From contig JALUKO010000358.1 of assembly GCA_027056525.1 (NCBI GenBank), forward strand, positions 1 to 6,813: a stretch of 6,813 nt of DNA. The letters are read 5' to 3'. The stretch comes from Helicobacteraceae bacterium (GTDB lineage: Bacteria; Campylobacterota; Campylobacteria; Campylobacterales; Sulfurimonadaceae). The notes beneath the pieces are model-generated. The model worked only from the letters and a program-made list of their open reading frames with translations. It was not told where the DNA came from and did not search any database. A program made the translations under genes and the position numbers. Below, piece after piece: positions 1-6,478 of the stretch; position 1 is the stretch's first letter; each line of letters opens with the position of its first letter.

Positions 1-648
1 ATTCTTTGCAAAGAGTTCCTCTTTTGCATCTACAATCGTTTGTGTCTTTTGTGATGTTATGAAATACTCACCACTCAAAAGCACTATAAAAGCGATCAAC
101 ACCGCCCCTATAGTGTAAAAACTTTTCGTGTTGAGAATATGTCCGTACTGTTGCAGCTGTATCTTGTGCTCAGGTAACTTCAAAGCTGAAATATCCAACT
201 CTCCACTCTCTTTGATCCAACCAGATGGAACAAGAAGCACAATACCCTCTTTCACATAAACACTTTGTGTCTCACTGACCTTAAACGCACCCTCCATACC
301 TTCTAGTACACTCTGAGCCAGATATACATGTGCCACATTGGATATCTGCAATCCTTTGCGTGCCATAAGTTCGAGTATCGCTTTGTCCTCATAGGCAACT
401 ACTATGAACTCATCCCCTTTTTTATAGGCGCTATAGCTGTAGTTGCCTTCTGGAAGGGTGTCTTCAAAAATAGAGGGGAGTAACTTTGTAACATCTCTGA
501 GATACTTGACGGGCAAATGTAATTTTTTCACCCAATACAGAGAGGGGGAAAGAACTATATTGACCTTTTGAGCACTACTCAACGATGAATCAAAACCTTT
601 AGAATCTTTATCTAAAAAAATTGTTTCATATTTGTTGTTAAATTTCAT
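1..648 (-). CDS. gspL: GspL-like type II secretion inner-membrane protein, C-terminus cut by the left window edge
   Basis: My own translation gives 216 residues open to the left edge, starting MKFNNKYETIF. Residues 30-110 follow the GspL/PilM pattern: a beta-rich stretch with VNIVLSPSLYWVKKLHLPV, then an LPSIFEDTLP segment, then KGDEFIVVAYEDKAILELM. One hydrophobic segment lies at about 176-195 (FYTIGAVLIAFIVLLSG), followed by a charged segment that begins the periplasmic part. In T2SS, GspL is a single-pass protein whose cytoplasmic domain recruits the GspE ATPase and whose periplasmic part pairs with GspM. The ATG overlaps the end of gspK by 11 bases, and the gene position after gspK is the usual place for gspL. 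An in-frame stop at 676-678 limits the start. A TTG at 652-654 sits 7 bases after an AAAGGG and could be the true start, adding two residues. The cytoplasmic part is short for GspL. Family call by pattern and context, moderately sure. Confidence 0.72.
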   Translation of the reverse strand, partial: MKFNNKYETIFLDKDSKGFDSSLSSAQKVNIVLSPSLYWVKKLHLPVKYLRDVTKLLPSIFEDTLPEGNYSYSAYKKGDEFIVVAYEDKAILELMARKGLQISNVAHVYLAQSVLEGMEGAFKVSETQSVYVKEGIVLLVPSGWIKESGELDISALKLPEHKIQLQQYGHILNTKSFYTIGAVLIAFIVLLSGEYFITSQKTQTIVDAKEELFAKN

Positions 649-1543
649 AAACAAAGTTATACCCTTTTTTTGTTTTCATATTATACTCAAAACTGATCTT
701 GGCACTTTGAGAATTTTGTATGATCTCAACACTTACATCAAGATAAGGCTCAAAAAAACTTGTCTTAAATTTCGTTGATACAATGCTTTTTTCATCATTA
801 TTCAAAACTATATCGTCCAATTTCTCATAAACTCCACTACTGAGTTCTTTGGCTCTGAGCTTATCACAACCAAGCATCATCTCCCAGACATCAGGTGTTG
901 CATGGTTGAGATCAATTTTATAATCTGCATCATTACTATAATAAAAAATATTTTTAAACTGTATATTTTTCAAAGAGTTGTCATGATAGGTCATAGTATA
1001 AAATTCATTGATCTCATCAAGATGCTTTTTTGAAACTATATATGCACGAAACAGCTCCGGTTTGGTGTAAAAAATATCGCTATTATAAGATATTTGTTCT
1101 TGATTGTTTCCATTGCCATGCGTAAAATCTTGCAAAATATCTATATAATCACCACTTACCATATACCTGCCGACATACTGTTTCAAAAAAAAGATATTTT
1201 GTGTGTTTATAGCATTGATATTAAACTTTGATCGTGCACTTTTAAGCTCCATAATCACTTTGATACCTGAACTCTCAAAAGGGATAAAAGAGGCCTGAGA
1301 CAAAAAAATCGAAAAAGCTTCACCCGATTCATCTTTGGCTATCTCTTGGAGATTCTTGTCATTTTTCAAGATCCGCAACACATCATCCAAGATCATATTG
1401 CTTTGAAGCAAAAAGTTTTCCCCCTCTATGGACTTGGAAGCATCTTTAAGTTGTTTCAGACCCACTCCGATAGAGATGGTTATCGCCATAATAAAAAAAA
1501 GAGTGATAAGAAGAGCGATCCCTTTTTTACTTCTGTTATACAT
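638..1543 (-). CDS. gspK: Type II secretion system minor pseudopilin GspK
   Basis: This 301-residue protein begins with a prepilin leader ending KKG at residues 6-8, followed by the hydrophobic IALLITLFFIMAI helix. Residue +5 of the mature protein is Ile instead of the usual Glu, which is typical of GspK, the pseudopilin at the tip of the T2SS pseudopilus. Other GspK-like signs are SARSKFNINAI (102-112), matching the family's N-proximal 'lNlN' region, and DLNHATPDVWEMMLGC (211-226), matching the 'N.NTA..evL.al' helix-hairpin region of its SAM-like domain. Length agrees with the family (about 300-330). GspK caps the GspI/J complex, and the prepilin peptidase that would process it is not in this window. 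The start lies 3 bases after the gspF stop, with only a weak upstream TAGG, so translation is probably coupled. A run of eight T occurs within codons 16-18. Confidence 0.85.
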   Translation of the reverse strand: MYNRSKKGIALLITLFFIMAITISIGVGLKQLKDASKSIEGENFLLQSNMILDDVLRILKNDKNLQEIAKDESGEAFSIFLSQASFIPFESSGIKVIMELKSARSKFNINAINTQNIFFLKQYVGRYMVSGDYIDILQDFTHGNGNNQEQISYNSDIFYTKPELFRAYIVSKKHLDEINEFYTMTYHDNSLKNIQFKNIFYYSNDADYKIDLNHATPDVWEMMLGCDKLRAKELSSGVYEKLDDIVLNNDEKSIVSTKFKTSFFEPYLDVSVEIIQNSQSAKISFEYNMKTKKGYNFVYEI

Positions 1544-1546
1544 CGC

Positions 1547-2761
1547 CTATTTGATACTCATAGAAAAGATTGGTAAGAGCATTGCCGCAACGATAAAACC
1601 GATGGAACCGCCGACAAAGAGCATAAGAGCCGGCTCCAGCAAAGTAAGCAGCATACTTATTTTGTCACGGTTCTCTTCAAAATAAAGCTCGGAAACATTG
1701 CTAAGGACATTTTGCACTTGAGAAGTTTCTTCCCCAAGGGCTATGGACTGTATAAAAGCGTAGTCTATTTTTATGTTTGAATCATTCAGTGCATTGGAGA
1801 GCAGTTTTCCCTCAACCACCTTTTTTGCCGCATTGCTAAAGAGCTCTTTGAGAACCAGGTTGTTTAAGATATTTGAGCTGAGGTTTATCGTTTGCACAAA
1901 AGGGACACCTGAACGTGTTAAAAGTGAAGCTATATAGGAGAAGCGTGCCAGTTCACTTTTTTGGGCTATCTCACCAAAGAGAGGAAGTTTCAAGATCATT
2001 TTATGGATAAAATAAGCAAAGTTGTAACTTTTTTTCATCAGTATCACAAAGCTTGCAACACCTAAAAAGATAAGTGCTAAAATAATGCCAAAATTGTTGT
2101 TAAAAAAATCTCCCATAGCAATAACAACTTGCGTAGGAACAGGCAGCTCCTGATCCATACTCTCAAAGATACCCGTGATTTGAGGCACCACAAAGGCAAG
2201 CATAAAAGAGATCATAAGAAGCGAGATAACAATCATAAAAGAGGGGTAGGCAAAAGCTCCTTTTATCTCTTTATTGATACGCTCCTGCTCTTTTAAAAAG
2301 CGGGAGAGCTCCATAAGCACTTCATCTAAAATACCGCCGCTTTCACTGACTTTTATGGACTGTTTGAAAAACTCCGGAAGGATCACGACTGTTTGAGACT
2401 CCAACGCAGTATAAAAGTTTTTTCCCTCATCAAGGTGGGTACTGACAGTCGTTAAAAAGAGCTTCATCTTTTTGTTGTTTTGATAATGAGACTGCACGAT
2501 CTTAAGTGCTGAAACGATACTGATCCCTGAACGTATATACATAGAGAGTTCACGCGAAAGAGCGGCGAGCTCTTTTGGAGGGATCTTATACTTTCTACTC
2601 AGCTCAAAGCTCTCATAAAAAGCGGGTGAATCCTCTTTCATACTCTCATAAATGATCTTTTTCGCCTTGAGCTTGCTTTTCGCTTCCTCAAGTGAAGCCG
2701 CTTCTATTTTGTCACTGAGCTTGTTTCCCTCGGCATCGATCCCTTTAAACTTGAAAATCAT
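1547..2761 (-). CDS. gspF: Type II secretion system inner-membrane platform protein GspF
   Basis: The 404-residue length is exactly that expected for GspF/PilC-type platform proteins. It has two T2SSF domains, at about 65-190 and 270-395, each with the family signature: RELSMYIRSGISIVSAL (70-86) with SESGGILDEVLMELSRFL (139-156), and LARFSYIASLLTRSGVPFVQTI (271-292) with ALGEETSQVQNVL (341-353). Three membrane segments are visible at about 171-193, 224-242 and 370-396. The stretches VVPQITGIFESMDQELPVPT (191-210) and GGSIGFIVAAMLLPIF (384-399) are strongly typical of GspF. The protein anchors the GspE ATPase to the pseudopilus base. Its ATG overlaps the upstream stop as ATGA, and AGAGGAAG at 2769-2776 is a good ribosome binding site with 7-base spacing. 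PilC of type IV pili is the alternative, but the neighbouring GspG and GspK favour T2SS. Confidence 0.93.
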   Translation of the reverse strand: MIFKFKGIDAEGNKLSDKIEAASLEEAKSKLKAKKIIYESMKEDSPAFYESFELSRKYKIPPKELAALSRELSMYIRSGISIVSALKIVQSHYQNNKKMKLFLTTVSTHLDEGKNFYTALESQTVVILPEFFKQSIKVSESGGILDEVLMELSRFLKEQERINKEIKGAFAYPSFMIVISLLMISFMLAFVVPQITGIFESMDQELPVPTQVVIAMGDFFNNNFGIILALIFLGVASFVILMKKSYNFAYFIHKMILKLPLFGEIAQKSELARFSYIASLLTRSGVPFVQTINLSSNILNNLVLKELFSNAAKKVVEGKLLSNALNDSNIKIDYAFIQSIALGEETSQVQNVLSNVSELYFEENRDKISMLLTLLEPALMLFVGGSIGFIVAAMLLPIFSMSIK

Positions 2762-3285
2762 CGAAGTACTTCCTCTATAACTCTCTCTTTCTCGCTCACA
2801 GCTTCCTCCAAAGAGTTATATTTTGGAGTCGGCGTAAAATAGCTTGAAAAATCATATACATTGTTTTGAAACTCGACCAACACCTGCTTGCCTACTCCCT
2901 TTTTATCCACACTGTAAGAAAAACAAACCTCTTCTTCTACATCTTCTGAATTAAAGTAGGTTTCTCGAGGCTCTTTAATAGTACCGAGTGCGTATTCGTA
3001 CCTATAAACCTGCACACTCTCATCTAAAAAGTTTTCAACTTCTAGCTCTTTGCTTAGCTTTCCATCTACAAATATGTCACATTTTGAGCATCTCTCAAGA
3101 CATAGTAACTCTACACTCTGCTCATGGGGAAACTGCATAAGATACGCCTTAATATTTTGCAAACTTAACTTTGTCTCACCCTCTTGCAGACGCTGAAAGT
3201 TACCTATTGCAAGAGTATAAACAATACCAATGATCAAAATAACAATCAGAAGTTCTATAAGGGAGAAGCCCTTACGTAGATTCAT
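2758..3285 (-). CDS. Type II secretion minor pseudopilin (GspH/I/J type not resolved)
   Basis: A 175-residue protein with a class III prepilin leader: MNLRKG, then FSLIELLIVILIIGIVYTLA, with Phe at +1 and Glu at +5 (residue 11). It should be cleaved after Gly6 by the prepilin peptidase and join the T2SS pseudopilus with GspG. The body is not a close match to a GspH, GspI or GspJ I can name. It holds four cysteines, C62, C66, C69 and C121; the first three form CxxxCxxC, which is unusual in a pseudopilin and could form disulfides in the periplasm. Residues 155-175 look like a charged helix. The start is 5 bases after the gspG stop with no strong ribosome binding site, so it is probably coupled to gspG. 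It is the only pseudopilin between gspG and gspF, whereas classical operons have three (H, I, J). Pseudopilin call is firm; the subtype is open. Confidence 0.85.
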   Translation of the reverse strand: MNLRKGFSLIELLIVILIIGIVYTLAIGNFQRLQEGETKLSLQNIKAYLMQFPHEQSVELLCLERCSKCDIFVDGKLSKELEVENFLDESVQVYRYEYALGTIKEPRETYFNSEDVEEEVCFSYSVDKKGVGKQVLVEFQNNVYDFSSYFTPTPKYNSLEEAVSEKERVIEEVLR

Positions 3286-3290
3286 AAACT

Positions 3291-3710
3291 TTATTTACAC
3301 TCGCTCATTCTGATATCTGCTTTATCATCTTTTCCACCCTCTTTTCTGTCGGCTCCAAGGGAGATAAGCTCTATAGCACCATCATCATTGATATAGATAA
3401 ACTCGTTACCCCAGGAATCCTTTGGCATTTTGCCATCTTTAAAATAACCACTTGTTGAATAGTTAGGGTACTTTTCAGGATCAGGATTGCTCACAAGAGC
3501 TTGCAGACCCTCTTCTGTTGAAGGGTACACACTGTTATTTATCTTAAACATATCAAGAGCACCATTATATATGCTTTTCATCTGCACACACACAAGGTTT
3601 CTTTTTGCTTCTTCCCCTTTTCCGGTTAGACTTGGCATAACCATCGCAGCAAGAAGCCCCAAAATAACGATAACGATCATCAACTCTATCAGTGAAAACG
3701 CTTTTCTCAT
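3291..3710 (-). CDS. gspG: Type II secretion system major pseudopilin GspG
   Basis: The 139-residue length fits GspG. The leader is very short, MRKA, followed by FSLIELMIVIVILGLLAAMV, with Phe +1 and Glu +5 (residue 9). The residue before cleavage is Ala instead of Gly. The core contains VYPSTEEGLQALVSNPDP (61-78), which is the GspG 'YPtteqGLqaLv..P' motif, then MPKDSWGNEFIY (95-106) and LISLGADRKEGG (115-126) followed by DDKADI, the C-terminal calcium-binding loop that stabilises GspG. Cys41 and Cys138 might form a disulfide. GspG polymerises into the pseudopilus that drives T2SS export. It is the first gene of its operon: a TATAAT box lies at 3744-3749, and AGAAGG at 3719-3724 is a ribosome binding site 8 bases before the ATG. 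Confidence 0.95.
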   Translation of the reverse strand: MRKAFSLIELMIVIVILGLLAAMVMPSLTGKGEEAKRNLVCVQMKSIYNGALDMFKINNSVYPSTEEGLQALVSNPDPEKYPNYSTSGYFKDGKMPKDSWGNEFIYINDDGAIELISLGADRKEGGKDDKADIRMSECK

Positions 3711-3743
3711 ACAAATAACCTTCTAAAATTTTTTTATTTACTT

Positions 3744-3749
3744 ATTATA
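3744..3749 (-). promoter_or_regulatory. -10 box of the promoter for the gspG operon
   Basis: The minus strand reads CTATAATAAG, giving a perfect TATAAT hexamer 33 bases before the gspG ATG. No TTGACA-like hexamer lies at 16-18 bases upstream; instead there is a T-rich stretch (TATTTTT). Campylobacterota sigma-70 promoters commonly show a good -10 and a T-rich upstream region without a -35 box. A start of transcription near 3735-3738 is expected. The position in the only real gap of the window supports the call, but the sequence is A+T-rich, so chance matches are possible. Confidence 0.6.
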
Positions 3750-3750
3750 G

Positions 3751-3777
3751 TGTAAAAATATTACATAATTGATGTAA
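3751..3777. repeat. Overlapping inverted repeats of TGTAA/TTACA, operator-like
   Basis: Three half-sites are evenly placed: TGTAA at 3751-3755, TTACA at 3761-3765 and TGTAA at 3773-3777. The first two form a perfect inverted repeat with a 5-base spacer. The last two form TTACAT-AATTG-ATGTAA, six-base arms with a 5-base spacer. They abut the -10 box on its upstream side, a normal place for a repressor or activator site. The second repeat also follows the stop of the 97-residue gene by a few bases and precedes TATTTTT on the minus strand, so it could act as a weak terminator hairpin, although an A+T-only-rich 6-bp stem would be unstable. Confidence 0.45.
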
Positions 3778-3779
3778 AA

Positions 3780-4073
3780 TCAGTAAAGTTTGAGCCTATA
3801 CGGTCTATAAAGTGTTGCTTTACCGTATTTTTTTACTTTTTGGGGCATATCTTGTAGATCAACTCCCTCTTGTGCTTTAAAAAAACAGATAGAACTTCCT
3901 ACACAATACACAAGCTCCAGCTCATACTCTTTTTCAAACGCCAAAAAATCAAATGTTTGCATATTCTCAATATTTAACTGCAATAAAGGAGTTCTCTCTA
4001 CCTGCTTGTATGCGTCTTTCTCAACACCATATAGCATGAAAAAAGTAAAAAACATCATAACTACAAACTTCAT
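3780..4073 (-). CDS. Small exported protein coupled to the S8 protease; possible propeptide-like inhibitor or chaperone
   Basis: I do not recognise this 97-residue protein as a named family. Residues 1-16 (MKFVVMMFFTFFMLYG) are a hydrophobic export signal, leaving a mature part of about 80 residues. By eye the mature part reads strand (30-36), helix (38-50), strand pair (51-67, with C57 and C63), helix (73-83) and strand (85-97), a beta-alpha-beta-beta-alpha-beta order. That matches the ferredoxin-like fold of subtilisin propeptides and I9-type inhibitors, which end in a tail that enters the protease active site; this one ends RLKLY. Its ATG overlaps the protease stop by one base (TAATG), and AAAGGGG lies just upstream of it. 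Exported and co-translated with the protease are well supported. The inhibitor or folding-helper role is inference only, and a generic periplasmic protein is the alternative. Confidence 0.7.
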   Translation of the reverse strand: MKFVVMMFFTFFMLYGVEKDAYKQVERTPLLQLNIENMQTFDFLAFEKEYELELVYCVGSSICFFKAQEGVDLQDMPQKVKKYGKATLYRPYRLKLY

Positions 4074-6478
4074 TAACGCCCCTTTACTATAAGTTGTAAA
4101 CCTTGCAAGATACCATTGTCAAGTTTGTGGGCATCTCGCACAATCACCTTCCAGACTCCTGCAGAAGACTCATCTAAAAAACTCAATGAAGAAAAACGGA
4201 AACCATTTTTGTACGCTTCAAATTTTATGTCATTAGATGTGATGATCTGACTTTTAGTTCCCGAGGGGGAGATCAGGTCTATGTTTAAATCACCGCAAAA
4301 CGTATGGTTCGTTTTTACCTTAAGCCCAACCCACTCTATCGTAATATCCTCTTCCATCTGCAAGGTTGCATACACAGAAGTATTGTTGTCGGGTATCTTT
4401 ATGTTTGGCTCAATATATGCCGATTGTACTGTTTTGTATGTGCCTAAAGGTTGAAAGTAACCGCTTTGACATTGTGAAATCATCTCAGAAGCGTTAATGA
4501 GCCCAAAGCCGTAATTGTTACTGTGCCAGATGCCGGCAGCATTTTGTTGCCACGAGCTATCGTTTGCATCGACTTTTATCGCTGTTTTTGCTACCAAATA
4601 TTTCAAATCTCTCCATGAAAGATCGGGACATGCTTCGAGCGCTAGAGCAAGCACACCTGAGACCATCGGGGTCGCTGCACTTGTTCCGTTCATTGCAACC
4701 GTATAACTTTTACTTGTGTCGGCATCATCCGTTAGGGCACCTTTATTTGAATACAGCTCGCTTGCATAGTAAGACTTCCCGGTTAGAAGTGTTGTCGCAA
4801 TGGTAGGAGACTCATAATAGCGTTCACCGCCATAAGCACACACAAGCAGATTTGCACCCGGGTTTGAATAACTTGCATACTTGTTCTTATAGTTCAGTGC
4901 ACCTACAGCAAAAACATAGGGATTGTTGACAATATAAGAAAGGTTTGCATTGCCGTACTCTTTTCGCTCATTACCGGCAGCAAGGACGAAAATACGCCCT
5001 TTTTTATCTCTGAGATTTGTAACAGCCAGCTCCATGATCTGCTCGAAACTCTCATCGTTTATAAAATAAGCACCCCAGCTGTTATTACTGATGCTACATG
5101 CTTTTGCGGCATCAGAGTAGTACCATAGATTTTCGAGTTTATTAATCTGACCGTTTTCAAGCCAGTTGCTTCCAACAACAACGGCTCCGGGAACAACTCC
5201 GCGTACCCCCAAACCGTTTTGTGTTTTTGCAGCCACAATACCCGCAACTGCTGTGCCGTGTCCTACCACAAGAGGATCTGTTTTATCAAAGAGAGAAGGT
5301 TCATCGACCGCGGTTGGATCGTTTGTGCCGTTGACCGCATTTGAAGAAAGGTTCAGATCAACTTCCAAGTCTTCATGTGCCGCTTCCACTCCTGTATCTA
5401 TCACTTGAATTTTTGGTTTTGAATCTTGTGTCGGCACTCTGGCATTGACACTGAAAATATTAAGATCATTCCCAACCACGGTAGCAACATTGTTGGTATT
5501 ATCCACAACTGTTCCCTCACTGTGTAAATGCCACTGTAAAAACAGCAACGGATCATCCTCAAGCCCATCTTTTATCCCGTTACTGTTCTCATCCCCATCA
5601 AGTGGATCACTTCCATTGTGTAGCTCACTCGCATCTCCTATGTAGTCATCATCACTGTCTGCAAGCAAAGCAGAGGTGCCAAGCAGGGTTTCATTCCTAT
5701 CGCTTAAGCCGTCAAAATCACTGTCTGCTCTATACAAAGACGTTCCAAGAGTAAACTCTTCGATGTCACTGAGTCCATCATGGTCTGTATCTGTTTGCGT
5801 ATCAAGCGCACCGAGTAAGATTTCTTGTAGTTTTGTAAGAGTGTCACCATCATTATCCTCACGATACAGTGCACTTATGTTTTCATCATTGAGAAGCGCT
5901 TTGATAATTCCGTTATTTTCAAAAGACTCCAGAAGATTTGGCTGTACAAGAGGAAGTCTATTATTTGGCAAGAAGAGAAGAACATCCTCTCTATCTATAT
6001 CTCCATCATCATCTACTGAACTTCTAAGCACCTTAGAAGCAAAGGTATCAGTGTTTTGCTCATCATAGAGCTCTTGGAGTAAACTCAACGCCGATATAAC
6101 AATATGCATCTTACGTAACTCTTTGGCACTCACATGCAACTGCAATGTAGAAAAGAGAGCTGAGCTATTAGTGCCTGTATGCTCAACAACCAAAGTTATG
6201 CTTGTATTATCCTCCATATTTTCATCAACAAAAAGCTCAAATGTTGATCCTCTTTGTTCATTAAATACAGATGTTTGCACACTTTGAAGTTTTTCATCCT
6301 TAACATACATACTCACTGTTGCTTCTGAAAGCCCTTGAAAATAGAGGGTATGTTGAGAGGTAGGTGGTGTTTGCCCCCCTGCCTCTTCGTCTTGTGGGTG
6401 TGACTTTGTACACCCACTCAGTAACAATACCGCTGCAAAACATGCAGCAGCAACTCTTTTACCATGCTTTAGATACAT
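4073..6478 (-). CDS. S8 family (subtilisin/kexin-like) serine protease lipoprotein with calcium-binding repeats and a P-domain
   Basis: An 801-residue multidomain protease. Residues 1-23 are a lipoprotein signal with the lipobox LSGC (20-23); Thr after Cys23 suggests outer-membrane sorting, not inner-membrane retention. Residues 42-150 look like a beta-rich domain that I cannot name. Acidic EF-hand-like stretches follow at 155-166 and 207-223, then thrombospondin type 3-like repeats at 230-309. The catalytic domain spans about 315-672. It opens with QWHLHSEG and GNDLNI, as in kexin-type S8 enzymes, and has Asp361 (VIDTGV), His407 (GHGTAVAG), oxyanion Asn503 (LAAGNE) and Ser600 (NGTSAATP), so it should be active. 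Residues about 690-800 form a proprotein-convertase P-domain (SPSGTKS; GVWKVIVRDAHKLDNG). No clear propeptide is present. The start overlaps the upstream gene by 20 bases. Next to T2SS genes, it is a plausible secreted substrate, as with the lipoprotein pullulanase, but this is inference. Confidence 0.93.
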   Translation of the reverse strand: MYLKHGKRVAAACFAAVLLLSGCTKSHPQDEEAGGQTPPTSQHTLYFQGLSEATVSMYVKDEKLQSVQTSVFNEQRGSTFELFVDENMEDNTSITLVVEHTGTNSSALFSTLQLHVSAKELRKMHIVISALSLLQELYDEQNTDTFASKVLRSSVDDDGDIDREDVLLFLPNNRLPLVQPNLLESFENNGIIKALLNDENISALYREDNDGDTLTKLQEILLGALDTQTDTDHDGLSDIEEFTLGTSLYRADSDFDGLSDRNETLLGTSALLADSDDDYIGDASELHNGSDPLDGDENSNGIKDGLEDDPLLFLQWHLHSEGTVVDNTNNVATVVGNDLNIFSVNARVPTQDSKPKIQVIDTGVEAAHEDLEVDLNLSSNAVNGTNDPTAVDEPSLFDKTDPLVVGHGTAVAGIVAAKTQNGLGVRGVVPGAVVVGSNWLENGQINKLENLWYYSDAAKACSISNNSWGAYFINDESFEQIMELAVTNLRDKKGRIFVLAAGNERKEYGNANLSYIVNNPYVFAVGALNYKNKYASYSNPGANLLVCAYGGERYYESPTIATTLLTGKSYYASELYSNKGALTDDADTSKSYTVAMNGTSAATPMVSGVLALALEACPDLSWRDLKYLVAKTAIKVDANDSSWQQNAAGIWHSNNYGFGLINASEMISQCQSGYFQPLGTYKTVQSAYIEPNIKIPDNNTSVYATLQMEEDITIEWVGLKVKTNHTFCGDLNIDLISPSGTKSQIITSNDIKFEAYKNGFRFSSLSFLDESSAGVWKVIVRDAHKLDNGILQGLQLIVKGR
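4079..4411 (-). other. P-domain (proprotein convertase type) at the protease C-terminus
   Basis: This covers residues about 690-800 of the protease. Signs are IEWVGLKVKTNHTFCGDLNIDL, then SPSGTKSQI, a FSSLSFLDE stretch and the closing GVWKVIVRDAHKLDNGILQG, which match the 'H....DL.i.L.SP.GT' and 'G.W.L.v.D....d.G.L' signatures of P-domains. In kexins and furins this jelly-roll domain stabilises the catalytic domain. Confidence 0.85.
5552..5791 (-). repeat. Thrombospondin type 3-like calcium-binding repeats in the protease
   Basis: Four acidic repeats appear in residues 230-309: DTDHDGLSDIEE type (230-241), ADSDFDGLSDRNE (251-263), ADSDDDYIGDASE (273-285) and GDENSNGIKDGLEDD (295-309). Spacing is about 21-22 residues, with LGTS between the first ones. 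Such DxDxDG repeats bind calcium and form a rigid stalk, here linking the lipid anchor region to the catalytic domain. They are protein repeats; the DNA itself is diverged between copies. Confidence 0.88.
6410..6421 (-). other. Lipobox of the S8 protease
   Basis: The codons for L20-S21-G22-C23 follow a charged start (KHGKR) and a hydrophobic core (AAACFAAVLLL), the classic signal peptidase II site. Cys23 would become the lipid-modified N-terminus. The following residues are TKSHPQDEE, a flexible polar linker. The position supports the ATG at 6476-6478 as the real start. Confidence 0.88.

Noticed and set aside
1346..1685. Two overlapping + strand frames across the gspK-gspF junction
   Set aside because: Their translations have no recognisable features and they lie over well-supported gspK and gspF coding sequence.
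3079..3102. CxxxCxxC as a radical SAM iron-sulfur motif
   Set aside because: The protein is a short periplasmic pseudopilin with a prepilin leader and no room for a radical SAM barrel.
3769..3781. TTGAT-N5-ATCAG as an FNR/CRP-type site
   Set aside because: The spacer is five instead of four bases and the last base does not match; the TGTAA/TTACA symmetry is stronger.
5059..5247. Minus-strand frame of 62 codons inside the protease
   Set aside because: It overlaps the catalytic region of the S8 protease in another frame, and the protease reading is firmly supported by its motifs.
5676..6068. Open frame of 130 codons on the + strand, Ser-rich
   Set aside because: It is antisense to the protease's acidic repeats; Asp codons read backwards give long stop-free Ser/Ile/Val-rich frames. 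It has no domain and no ribosome binding site, and the minus-strand protein has a full catalytic set.
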